Both the position numbers and the translations under genes were made by a program. Of a stretch of DNA of 46,382 bases, positions 16,863-25,054 are shown one piece after another. The stretch comes from Martelella alba (GTDB lineage Bacteria > Pseudomonadota > Alphaproteobacteria > Rhizobiales > Rhizobiaceae), in contig NZ_VHLG01000021.1 of assembly GCF_006516955.1 (NCBI RefSeq), positions 1-46,382 of the forward strand. Direction: 5' to 3'. A model generated the notes under the pieces. That model worked only from the letters and a program-made list of their open reading frames with translations, was not told the origin of the DNA and did no database searches. How positions within the stretch are numbered: the stretch's first letter is position 1; each line of letters opens with the position of its first letter.

Positions 16863-17501
16863 CTATTTGCCGAGCGCCAGACCTTCGGCGATCCGCACCA
16901 GATCCGCCAGCGAGCGGACATCCATCTTGCGCATGACATTGCCGCGATGCAGCTTGACCGTGACTTCGGAAATCCCGAGTTCATAGGCGATCTGCTTGTT
17001 CATCAGGCCTTGCACCACCAGCCGCATGACCTCCTGCTCCCGTGGCGTCAGATGGCGATAGCGTTCGTGATGGGCCTCGCTTTGTGCGACCGCCGCACGC
17101 AGTTCGGCATCCCGGGCAAATGCGACACGGACCGCCTCCAGCAGATCCTTGTCGCTGAAGGGCTTGGTCAGAAAATCCGACGCGCCGGCCTTCATCGCCT
17201 GAACGGTCATCGGGATATCGCCGAAGCCGGTCATGAAGATGATCGGCATTTTCCGGCCCCGTTCGTTCAGATGCGCCTGCAGCTCAAGTCCGTTCAATCC
17301 CGGCAGGCGGATATCGAGCAGAATGCAGCCTGCCTCAGGCGTCGCTGCGGCAAGAAAGGATGCAGTGTTTGCAAATGCAACAGCCGGCATATCCAGCGCG
17401 GCAAAGAAATCGACCAGCGACTCGCGCAGCGACGCATCGTCATCAATGATATGGACGACCGGTTCCGGGGGGCGTTTGCTGGACTGAGAAGAACGAACCA
17501 T
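16863..17501 (-). CDS. FixJ-type two-component response regulator (second copy)
   Basis: This is a 212-residue regulator with a receiver domain (Asp20-22, phosphorylated Asp63 in LLDIRLPG, Thr91, Lys113) and a LuxR-type HTH (LTPREQEVMRLVVQGLMNKQIAYELGISEVTVKLHRGNVMRKM). No kinase is adjacent. Likely partners are the membrane kinase at 8433 or the AAA-type kinase at 21323, which carries the same class of H-box. The ATG at 17501 is chosen because the 47 upstream codons of the open frame are not protein-like and GGAAAG lies before it. The gene starts 53 bp after the molybdopterin oxidoreductase gene on the same strand, so it may be co-transcribed with it. Confidence 0.9.
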   Translation of the reverse strand: MVRSSQSSKRPPEPVVHIIDDDASLRESLVDFFAALDMPAVAFANTASFLAAATPEAGCILLDIRLPGLNGLELQAHLNERGRKMPIIFMTGFGDIPMTVQAMKAGASDFLTKPFSDKDLLEAVRVAFARDAELRAAVAQSEAHHERYRHLTPREQEVMRLVVQGLMNKQIAYELGISEVTVKLHRGNVMRKMDVRSLADLVRIAEGLALGK

Positions 17502-17553
17502 CACGCCGGACTTTCCAACGTCCTGCCATATGCCGTCAATGCCATCGGCACGA

Positions 17554-19848
17554 TTACACGGTTTCTGAGCGAATGATTTGAACAGGCACGCCCTTATAGG
17601 CCGGTGTGCCTGACCGGCGGTCAAAATGGCTGAGCGGCACAATCGCGTTCATTTCGGGATAATAGCCGCCAACCGAACCCTGCGGCAGATCATAGGCAAC
17701 GGCGGTATAGCCGCGCACCGCCCGCGCTGGCCCGCCATCAGCAATGGCAACGACGTCGATCAGATCGCCATCGGCAAGACCGCGCGCCTTCAGATCGGCC
17801 TCACTGATGAAGATGACATCACGCCGGCCAAAGACACCGCGATAGCGATCATCCATCCCATAGACCGTCGTATTGTACTGATCGTGGCTGCGCATCGTCG
17901 CCAGAACCAGCGTTTCGGGATCATTCAGACGCGGATCCTCATCGAGACCGGAGGCGACAAGGAAATTGGCCTTGCCGGTCTCGGTGCGCCACTCACGCCT
18001 AGAGGCCGGAACATGGAGGCGGAAGCCGCCCGGCACGCGGATCTTGCGGTTGAAATCCCGAAAATCAGGAAAGACGATCTCGATCTTGTCGCGAATGCGG
18101 TCGTAATCGGCAACCAGCCCGGCCCAGTCGATCCCGTATTTCCCCCCCAACGTCGCCGCGGCGATGCCGGAAAGGATGGCCGGTTCGGATTTCAGCCGCG
18201 GGCCAGGCGGATTGAGGAAACCGCGCGAGGCGTGGACCATCGACATGGAATCTTCCACGGTCACCGCCTGCGGCCCGCTGGCCTGGGTATCGAGATCGGT
18301 GCGGCCGAGACATGGCAGGACGATATTGGTCTTGGCCGTCAGCAGATGCGAGCGATTGAGTTTGGTGGCGATGTGGACCGCAAGATCGAGCCTGCGCATG
18401 CCCGCAAAGGTCAAAGCGGGATCGGACATGGCCACGGCAAGATTGCCGCCGAGACAGACCAGCGCTTTTGAGCGGCCATCGACAATCGCCTCAACCGCCT
18501 CAATGGCATTATGCCCCTTCTCCGCCGTCGGCCGAAAACCAAAGGCACGCTCCATGCCATCGAGCAGGCTGCCATTGGGAATTTCGGTGATGCCGACCGT
18601 GCGATCACCCTGCACATTGGAGTGACCGCGCACCGGGCAAATTCCAGCGCCGGGCCGGCCGATATTGCCGCGCAGCATCAGCAGATTGGCCGCCTGCTGA
18701 ACGTTGCAGGTGCCATGCGCGTGCTGGGTGAGGCCCATGCCATAGCACAGGATCACGTTTTTGGCGTTGAGATAGACATCAACCGCGCAACTGATCGCGT
18801 GATGGGTGAGGCCGGAATAGCTGAGAATATCCTCCCAGCTGGTCCGCCCGATATCATCGCGCAGCACATCAATGCCGGTCGTGTGGCCAGCGATGAAATC
18901 ATGGTCGAGAACGCCCGGCCCGCCCTTGGCGCAATCCGCATCATCGCGCTCGAAGATCAGCTTCATCATGCCCTTGAGCGCGGCGAGATCGCCACCCGTT
19001 TTCACCTGATGATAGGAGGACGCGATTGCGGTCGAGGAGAAGGTCGCCATCTCGACCGGGTTCTGCGGCGCGGCAAATTTCTCCAGCGCCCTCTCCCGGA
19101 ACGGGTTGAAGACCACGATCGGCACGCCCCGTCGGGAGGCCTCATGCAGCGTCGTCATCATGCGGGGATGATTGGTACCGGGATTATGGCCGAAGCTGAA
19201 GATCGCATCCGCCTGGTCGAAATCCTCAAGCGTCACGGTTCCCTTGCCAACACCGATGGATTGCGGCAGGCCGACGCTTGTCGCCTCATGGCACATATTG
19301 GAACAGTCGGGGAAATTATTGGTGCCGAAGGCACGCACGAAGGTCTGAAACAGAAAGGCCGCCTCGTTGGACGCGCGCCCGGATGTGTAGAACTCCGCCT
19401 GATGCGGGCTTTCCAGCGCATTCAGTTCCTTGCCAATCAGGGCGAAGGCATCGTCCCATTCGATCGGCTCATAGCGATCGCTTTCGGCATCGTAAATCAT
19501 CGGATGCGTCAGGCGGCCCTGATTTTCGAGCTCATGGTCGCTCCATTCCCAGAGCTCTGCGACCTTGTGGGTGGCGAAGAAATCCGCCGTTACACGCTTT
19601 GCCGTCGATTCCCAGGTAATCGCCTTGGCGCCATTTTCGCAGAACTCGAAGGACGAGGTGTGTTTCGGGTCCGGCCAGGCGCATCCCGGACAATCAAAAC
19701 CTTCCGGCTGGTTCGCCTTCAGAAGGGTTGCGGTTCCCTGCACTTCCACCTGCTGGCGTGCAAGCGTCGCGGCAACCGCCTTCAGCGCCCCCCAGCCCCC
19801 TGCGGGTTCGTGATAGGCCTTGATACCGTCCGGGCGCTTCTTCGTCAT
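17554..19848 (-). CDS. FdhF/YdeP-family molybdopterin oxidoreductase
   Basis: This is a 764-residue relative of the formate dehydrogenase alpha subunit, of the YdeP type. Near the N-terminus, GFDCPGCAWPDP with Cys53, Cys56 and Cys70 suggests an iron-sulfur site. The molybdenum-ligand position is a cysteine (Cys186 in SNMCHEATS) rather than selenocysteine. Later segments such as FGHNPGTNHPRMM and MRSHDQYNTTVYGMDDRYRG bind the bis-molybdopterin guanine dinucleotide cofactor. No Tat signal is seen, so it is cytoplasmic. Proteins of this group are linked to acid or stress resistance, and the true substrate is not established. GGAGAG before the ATG at 19848 sets the start. A shared regulator box lies about 55 bp upstream; a FixJ-type gene follows. 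Confidence 0.88.
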   Translation of the reverse strand: MTKKRPDGIKAYHEPAGGWGALKAVAATLARQQVEVQGTATLLKANQPEGFDCPGCAWPDPKHTSSFEFCENGAKAITWESTAKRVTADFFATHKVAELWEWSDHELENQGRLTHPMIYDAESDRYEPIEWDDAFALIGKELNALESPHQAEFYTSGRASNEAAFLFQTFVRAFGTNNFPDCSNMCHEATSVGLPQSIGVGKGTVTLEDFDQADAIFSFGHNPGTNHPRMMTTLHEASRRGVPIVVFNPFRERALEKFAAPQNPVEMATFSSTAIASSYHQVKTGGDLAALKGMMKLIFERDDADCAKGGPGVLDHDFIAGHTTGIDVLRDDIGRTSWEDILSYSGLTHHAISCAVDVYLNAKNVILCYGMGLTQHAHGTCNVQQAANLLMLRGNIGRPGAGICPVRGHSNVQGDRTVGITEIPNGSLLDGMERAFGFRPTAEKGHNAIEAVEAIVDGRSKALVCLGGNLAVAMSDPALTFAGMRRLDLAVHIATKLNRSHLLTAKTNIVLPCLGRTDLDTQASGPQAVTVEDSMSMVHASRGFLNPPGPRLKSEPAILSGIAAATLGGKYGIDWAGLVADYDRIRDKIEIVFPDFRDFNRKIRVPGGFRLHVPASRREWRTETGKANFLVASGLDEDPRLNDPETLVLATMRSHDQYNTTVYGMDDRYRGVFGRRDVIFISEADLKARGLADGDLIDVVAIADGGPARAVRGYTAVAYDLPQGSVGGYYPEMNAIVPLSHFDRRSGTPAYKGVPVQIIRSETV

Positions 19849-19876
19849 GATACTCTCCACACTTGGGTGAAGCCCG

Positions 19877-19917
19877 AGCCTAGCAGGCGACGGCACATGG
19901 CAAAGCTATACAAAGAT
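19877..19917 (-). promoter_or_regulatory. putative regulator box and promoter of the molybdopterin enzyme (site e)
   Basis: On the minus strand 19917-19903 reads ATCTTTGTATAGCTT and is followed by TAGGCT (19882-19877) about 22 bp after GTATAG. This is the weakest copy of the shared box, but spacing and position match the others. Confidence 0.35.
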
Positions 19918-20137
19918 GTAGGTCATAAGCGACCGGGCTGACGCCGGCCACCGCTCCGGCTTGATGCCTGAACCGGATGTACCGGCACAGACCAAGGTCC
20001 AGGTCGCGATCCACATCCGTATGATATTCGAACGTCGCCGCGGAACGTATTTTTCCCCTGCCGCACAACAGGCGGCCAGTGTTGAGGCCGTCCGGCAGAA
20101 CGGGGCGGCAAACCCGATCGACCCACAGGAGAATATC

Positions 20138-20491
20138 ATGAACCGCATCTCGAAAATCCTTATTGCCTCGGCCTTTGCAACCATGTCCTTTGCCGGCGCA
20201 TCCTACGCCGCCGATGGCGTCGCCATGAACTGGCCAGCCCATCTCGATGAGACGCTGGCGACCTTCGATCAGAGCTTCAACGTCAAGAGCCTGTCCGATA
20301 CCAATAATGACGATGACTTTGCCGATGTTGACGGCTTTCCGCTCTCTTCCGGGGCTGTCCAGCAGGTCCAGGCCGCCATTCGCGCCAACGAACCGCTGAT
20401 GCTGCGCATGGACGAACGTGGCATCGACGTCAATGACGTCGTCAATGCGCAACGGGCCGCCGATGGCAGCATGACCTTCTGGCTGCGCTGA
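20138..20491 (+). CDS. small exported hypothetical protein
   Basis: This 117-residue protein has a clear Sec signal peptide (MNRISKILIASAFATMSFAG, cleavage near SYA|ADG), leaving a mature acidic protein of about 94 residues in the periplasm. I do not recognise the mature part. It contains an acidic stretch (SDTNNDDDFADVDG) that could bind a metal ion, and an alpha-helical region near the C-terminus. CAGGAGAATATC precedes the ATG at 20138; the open frame continues upstream with implausible sequence. The carboxymuconolactone decarboxylase-like gene follows 130 bp downstream. Confidence 0.75.
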   Translation: MNRISKILIASAFATMSFAGASYAADGVAMNWPAHLDETLATFDQSFNVKSLSDTNNDDDFADVDGFPLSSGAVQQVQAAIRANEPLMLRMDERGIDVNDVVNAQRAADGSMTFWLR

Positions 20492-20621
20492 ACAGACGCA
20501 AGCCCCGACGCGTGCGGCGTGCCGCAGATCCGAACCAACGCAAAAGGCGCGGAAGACCGCTGCTGCCGGTCATCCGCGCCTGACCGTACTTTTGCACTGC
20601 ACCAAAGACAGGAGCATTGTT

Positions 20622-20948
20622 ATGACAGAACCGATCCGTCCCCGCGACATGGCGCGCGGCTTCACGCCGGCACTGGCCGATTTCGTTGATGACCCGTTGT
20701 TCAGCAAGGTCTGGGAGCGCGAAGGGCTCTCGAAACACGATCGCAGCCTGATCACTGTCGCGGCGCTGATTGTGCTGAACCGACCGGAGGAACTTGCCGC
20801 CCATCTTCGGCGCGCCGTCGAAAACGGTGCGTCAAAACAGGAACTGAGCGAAGTCATCACCCATCTCGCCTTCTATGGCGGCTTTCCGGCCGCAATCAGC
20901 GCCTCGGCTGTCGCAAGACAGACGCTGGGCATGGTTGATGCTGTGTGA
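20622..20948 (+). CDS. carboxymuconolactone decarboxylase-family protein
   Basis: This is a 108-residue all-helical protein of the CMD/AhpD-like superfamily. Seen features are FTPALADFVDDPLFSKVWEREGLSKHDRSLITVAAL and the C-terminal HLRRAVENGASKQELSEVITHLAFYGGFPAA. The redox CxxC of AhpD is absent, so it resembles the CMD branch (including the gamma-carboxymuconolactone decarboxylases and many uncharacterised homologues) rather than alkylhydroperoxidases. GGAGCATTGTT precedes the ATG. Its role is unknown; catechol degradation genes are not nearby. Confidence 0.85.
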   Translation: MTEPIRPRDMARGFTPALADFVDDPLFSKVWEREGLSKHDRSLITVAALIVLNRPEELAAHLRRAVENGASKQELSEVITHLAFYGGFPAAISASAVARQTLGMVDAV

Positions 20949-21322
20949 GGTCATGCCCGGTCGGAGCGATCCGTTTTTCGTAAGAAGCGACGGACGCTAT
21001 TTTTGAAGAAGATGTCAGACTGTTGACAAAGCTTTCCCCCCACTGGTGTCATATCTGTGCTTGACACAGATATCCATCCGCCGCGCATCTGCACGGCAAA
21101 AGACTCTTATAATCCAATGCCATGAAGAGCCTGGATCCCCGTGACGAGCACGGAGATGACGACGGAGGGGCAGCTGTTCCGCCCCGCGCAAATGAGTTTG
21201 TCGGCAATCTGGCACTTTTTGAAGAAAATGTTTGTCTTTTGTACAATAGGCATCAAGAGTTTCAGCCGCGGCAGGGATTTGGTTGACGCGGTGCAACACC
21301 GGGTGTCTGTTCAGGTCTATTC
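20949..21322. other. 374-bp region before the AAA-type kinase
   Basis: No gene is seen. A perfect 9-bp inverted repeat (ATATCTGTG, 21051-21059, and CACAGATAT, 21065-21073, five-base loop) is the notable element. TTGACA hexamers occur at 21023 and 21061, but no good -10 is placed after them. Confidence 0.4.
21051..21073. promoter_or_regulatory. 23-bp palindrome, possible operator
   Basis: ATATCTGTG-cttga-CACAGATAT is a perfect inverted repeat and includes a TTGACA hexamer. It lies 250 bp before the AAA-type kinase gene. A repressor or activator site is plausible; a terminator is unlikely because no T run follows. Confidence 0.4.
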
Positions 21323-24300
21323 ATGCAACCAGACCGGAATGGGATGACCTACTTCTTTGGAGACCGGCAGATTTTCGGGCGCGAAGCCGAACTTGCCATG
21401 CTGCAGGAGGCTTTCGAACGTGTAAGCCAGACCGGCGACGGCGAGGTTGTGCTGGTCCGTGGTCCAGCGGGTATCGGCAAAACGGCACTGGTAAAGGCCT
21501 TTGCCGGCGCCGGTGTGACGACCCGTTTTGCCGCCGCCAGGGCTGAGGACATGTCCAGCCATGTTCCCTACGGCCCGGTCTTCAGGGTTCTGGAGAGCAT
21601 CTGCCTGCCAGGGGAAATGGAGGGATTGGCTCTTTCGTCCGATGCGAGCCTGTCGGATTCGCCGGCGCAACTCAACGCCCGCCTGACCGAGGCCATTCAT
21701 GCAAAGGCCTCTGCCGCTACTCCGCTTGTGATTTTCATTGACGATCTTCAGTGGCTTGATGCCGCATCGGCAACGTTTTTGCGCGCATTTGCTGCAGACG
21801 GGATGAAGAATATCCTGTTGATCAGCGCCATTCGCACGGATGACGGACAGGGCATCTCTAGCAGCCAGCCCGGTTCCATGCTGGAACATGCAACCAGTCG
21901 CGTCACCCGGCTGGACCTATTGAGCCTGGCGCCCAATGCGGTGGAAGACATGATGCCATCGCAGCGCTTTGGCGATGGGCTGAAGCCGGTGGCGCGCCTT
22001 GTTCAGTCGGTGGCCAGTGGCAATCCCTTTCACATTCGCCTCATCCTTCAGGATCTCGCCCTACAGGAAAGACGGAGCGATCTCACCAGCCTTCTTTCCG
22101 CGCAGAAGGACTGGGGCATTCAGACCCTCATTTCCAGGCATTCTGCTCAACTGCCGGACGAGACCCGACAGATCCTGCAGATGGCCGCCTGTATCGGCGC
22201 CTCGAGCGATCAAGGCCTGCTGGCAGCCGCAAGCCAGATCTCGGATCAGAAACTTAACGACCTGCTTCTCCCGGCCATCCAGAACGGCTTTGTCCGAATG
22301 GAGGGTGGAACCGTCCAGTTTCAGCACCACGGGCTACGCGAACATATCCTAAGCGAGCTTGGGCCCGATCAGCGCGCCAGGCTTCATGCCATGATCGCCT
22401 GCAGCATGATCGTGGCAGAACCCCTGTCCGTCGCGCAGCAGCTTGCAGCGGCAGACCATATCGTCAAGGCCGCCGACGGTCCTGCATTGCGCGATCATGC
22501 CGATGCCATGCTTGCCGTCCTGCTCAAGGCCGCGCAGGTGGTCAAGGTGGCCGGTTCCCTGGATACGGCACTTTGCTATGCCGAGAAGGGGCTTTCGCTT
22601 CTCGGTAAGGGTGAACCGCAAGGGCCTTTGCAATGGACTTTCGAACTGCTGCGCTGTGCCATATTGGTGGAAATCAGGGGCGCGGCCATCCATGATGACG
22701 CACTCGAAAGACTTGCAGCCCTCGCCCGCTCGCCCCTCGATCAGGCGCGCGCCCTGCGGCTGAAAGCCGGGGTGCTGATCCTGAGAGGCGCCTATGAACG
22801 GGCCATCAGACTTGCCCTTGATGGCCTTGCTTGCCTCGATATCCACCTGTCGCGCAAGCCCGGGGAACCGGAGATTTCTGCAGCGTTCAGCGCCGCCATT
22901 GCCGCCTATGACGCACTCGTGGCGGATGGCTTTGAAAATGCCCCCCTTCTGACCGACGAAACGATCATCGTTGCGATGGATCTGCTGGCGACCCTGCAGT
23001 CCTCGTTCTTTTCCGATGATGGCCTGAAATGCCTGCATGTCGCAAAGATCGTGGAACTTTCCGCGCGCTATGGCGTCTGCGAAGCCAGTTGCTACGGCCT
23101 CGCCTGGTGCGGTGTCTGCGTTGCAGGCGAATATGCGGCCTATGAAACGGCGCTCGGCCTGGCTGAAGCCGCCGTTGCGCTTTCCAAGGCGCGTTCATTT
23201 CAGGCCTATCGCACATCGGCTCTGGTAGCGCTGGATCAGGTCAGTGTCTGGCTGAAACCGCTTTCCTATGCGCTGATGCGCGCCAGGGAGGCTTATGATC
23301 ACGGCAAGCGCAGCGGCGATGTCAGCATGGCCTGCTATGCCGCCAACCATGTGGTTTCCGACCTTCTGGCCATGGGCGCGCCGCTCAGGACAGTCAGCAG
23401 CGAAATCGAGCGTGGACTGGAACTGGCGCGTGGCGTGGGTTTTGACGATGTCATCAAGATCCTTGAATTGCAGCAGCGTTTCGTCGAAAAGCTCTCAGGC
23501 ACCGACATCGCAACAGAAGTCGCCAGCGACGCCGCGATAATCGGGACTGGATCGGAAATGTCTCCGCTCAGCTTCTGGGGGCCTCTTTTCGAAGGACTTG
23601 CCGCCTTTCATCATGGCCAGCTGGAACCGGCGTCACATTTCCTGGCGCAAGCCCGCAAATGGACCTGGACCACTCCGGCCCATATTCACATTGCCGATCT
23701 CCTTTTCCATGCCGCACTCTGCCAGATTATGCTGGGCTGCGATCCTGGCGAAGACCGTGCGGAGATCGCAGAGCTTGCGCGCTGCAATCCACTGACCTTT
23801 GCCAGCAAACAGGCCCTTCTGAATGCGGAAACCCACCGCGCCAATGGCGAGATGATCGATGCACTGCGCTGCTATGAGCAGGCAATTCAAGCCGCCAGCA
23901 ATGCCGGATTTCTGCATGAAATCGCGTTTTCGCATGAGCGCGCCGGGCGTCTGTCCTTTGAGGCCGGCCTTTTTTCGGCCGCGCGCCTGCACCTGCGTCA
24001 GGCGCAGCACCATTACAGGCAATGGGGTGCACAACCGAAATCCGAGCAGATCCAGCAGGAATTTTCCGCGCTTTTCGCTACGGGGTCCGATGACAGGCGC
24101 AAACCGGACACGCAGGCGCAGCAAAGGGCAGCACAGATGCATGCGCGCGCCGACCTGATCAGTAACGCGCATGTCACCGTTCTCGGCAGCATGGCGGCCG
24201 CGATCGTTCATGAGGTCAACCAGCCGCTGTCGGCTATTGTAACCTATGCGAATTCAGGGACGCGCTGGCTGCAGCACCAGCCACCGCAGCTTGAAAAGGC

Positions 24301-24880
24301 CGCCAGCAATTTCGCCAGGATCGAACAGGCCGGCATGCGCGCAAGTGGCATTATTATGGCCCTGCGCTCACTGGCGAAGCAATCGCCCGCCAATCTCGAA
24401 TTTGTCGATCTGAGTGCGATCGTCAATCATGTCCTGCCACTTGTCGAACGCGATGAAAGGGCAGAAGGGGTCACGATCACATGCACGCTTGCCGCTGATG
24501 GCGGGCTTTTGGCCGATTCCATCCAGATCCAGCAGATTGTCCTCAATCTGATGACGAATGCGCTGGACGCGATGCGGGCAAGGTCCGGGCGCCGGGTTCT
24601 GGCAATTTCGTCGGAAATTCACGGATCCGACATCAGGCTCCTGGTCACAGACAGTGGAACCGGCATTTCCGAGACGGTGCGGGACAGGATTTTCGATCCG
24701 TTCTTTTCCACCAAGGATAACGGTCTCGGCATGGGGCTTTCGATCTGCAAGACAATCGCCGAGATTCATGGCGGCAGCCTTGGCATCGGCCAAAGCAGTG
24801 CGGCCGGGACGACCATGGTTCTCAGCCTGCCGCTGACAGCCATGCCGCAAAGTGCTGACGAGGACCCTCCGGCAGCGTGA
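21323..24880 (+). CDS. cytoplasmic AAA ATPase / TPR / sensor histidine kinase
   Basis: This is a 1185-residue signalling protein without membrane helices. Residues 15-300 are an AAA_16/STAND-like ATPase (IFGREAEL; Walker A GPAGIGKT at 47-54; Walker B FIDDLQWLD at 138-146). A long helical, TPR-like region covers about 370-920. The C-terminus is a histidine kinase with His963 in IVHEVNQPLSAI, the N box (IVLNLMTNALDAM), and G boxes DSGTG and GLGMGLSICK. Related giant proteins usually begin with a Ser/Thr protein kinase domain, which is missing here. The H-box class points to a FixJ-type partner; the regulators at 10009 and 16863 are candidates. An alternative start is the ATG at 21344, which has GGAATGGG just before it. 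Confidence 0.88.
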   Translation: MQPDRNGMTYFFGDRQIFGREAELAMLQEAFERVSQTGDGEVVLVRGPAGIGKTALVKAFAGAGVTTRFAAARAEDMSSHVPYGPVFRVLESICLPGEMEGLALSSDASLSDSPAQLNARLTEAIHAKASAATPLVIFIDDLQWLDAASATFLRAFAADGMKNILLISAIRTDDGQGISSSQPGSMLEHATSRVTRLDLLSLAPNAVEDMMPSQRFGDGLKPVARLVQSVASGNPFHIRLILQDLALQERRSDLTSLLSAQKDWGIQTLISRHSAQLPDETRQILQMAACIGASSDQGLLAAASQISDQKLNDLLLPAIQNGFVRMEGGTVQFQHHGLREHILSELGPDQRARLHAMIACSMIVAEPLSVAQQLAAADHIVKAADGPALRDHADAMLAVLLKAAQVVKVAGSLDTALCYAEKGLSLLGKGEPQGPLQWTFELLRCAILVEIRGAAIHDDALERLAALARSPLDQARALRLKAGVLILRGAYERAIRLALDGLACLDIHLSRKPGEPEISAAFSAAIAAYDALVADGFENAPLLTDETIIVAMDLLATLQSSFFSDDGLKCLHVAKIVELSARYGVCEASCYGLAWCGVCVAGEYAAYETALGLAEAAVALSKARSFQAYRTSALVALDQVSVWLKPLSYALMRAREAYDHGKRSGDVSMACYAANHVVSDLLAMGAPLRTVSSEIERGLELARGVGFDDVIKILELQQRFVEKLSGTDIATEVASDAAIIGTGSEMSPLSFWGPLFEGLAAFHHGQLEPASHFLAQARKWTWTTPAHIHIADLLFHAALCQIMLGCDPGEDRAEIAELARCNPLTFASKQALLNAETHRANGEMIDALRCYEQAIQAASNAGFLHEIAFSHERAGRLSFEAGLFSAARLHLRQAQHHYRQWGAQPKSEQIQQEFSALFATGSDDRRKPDTQAQQRAAQMHARADLISNAHVTVLGSMAAAIVHEVNQPLSAIVTYANSGTRWLQHQPPQLEKAASNFARIEQAGMRASGIIMALRSLAKQSPANLEFVDLSAIVNHVLPLVERDERAEGVTITCTLAADGGLLADSIQIQQIVLNLMTNALDAMRARSGRRVLAISSEIHGSDIRLLVTDSGTGISETVRDRIFDPFFSTKDNGLGMGLSICKTIAEIHGGSLGIGQSSAAGTTMVLSLPLTAMPQSADEDPPAA

Positions 24881-25054
24881 CATCTCCGATCCGGCGGCCG
24901 GGTGGCCCGGCAGGTCTGGACGGCCTCTAGTCTGGCTTTTCGCCAAACGCACAGAAGTTTCGACAAAACCGTCCATTTTCCAGATATCCTGACAAGACCA
25001 TTTTCCTGGCAGTCGTCAAATATTGGTCACGCCACGCAGAAAATGGAGTTCACG

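Noticed and set aside
18511-19941. 476-codon plus-strand frame opposite the molybdopterin enzyme
   Set aside because: It is a codon-bias shadow; the minus strand encodes a full YdeP-like protein with all cofactor motifs.
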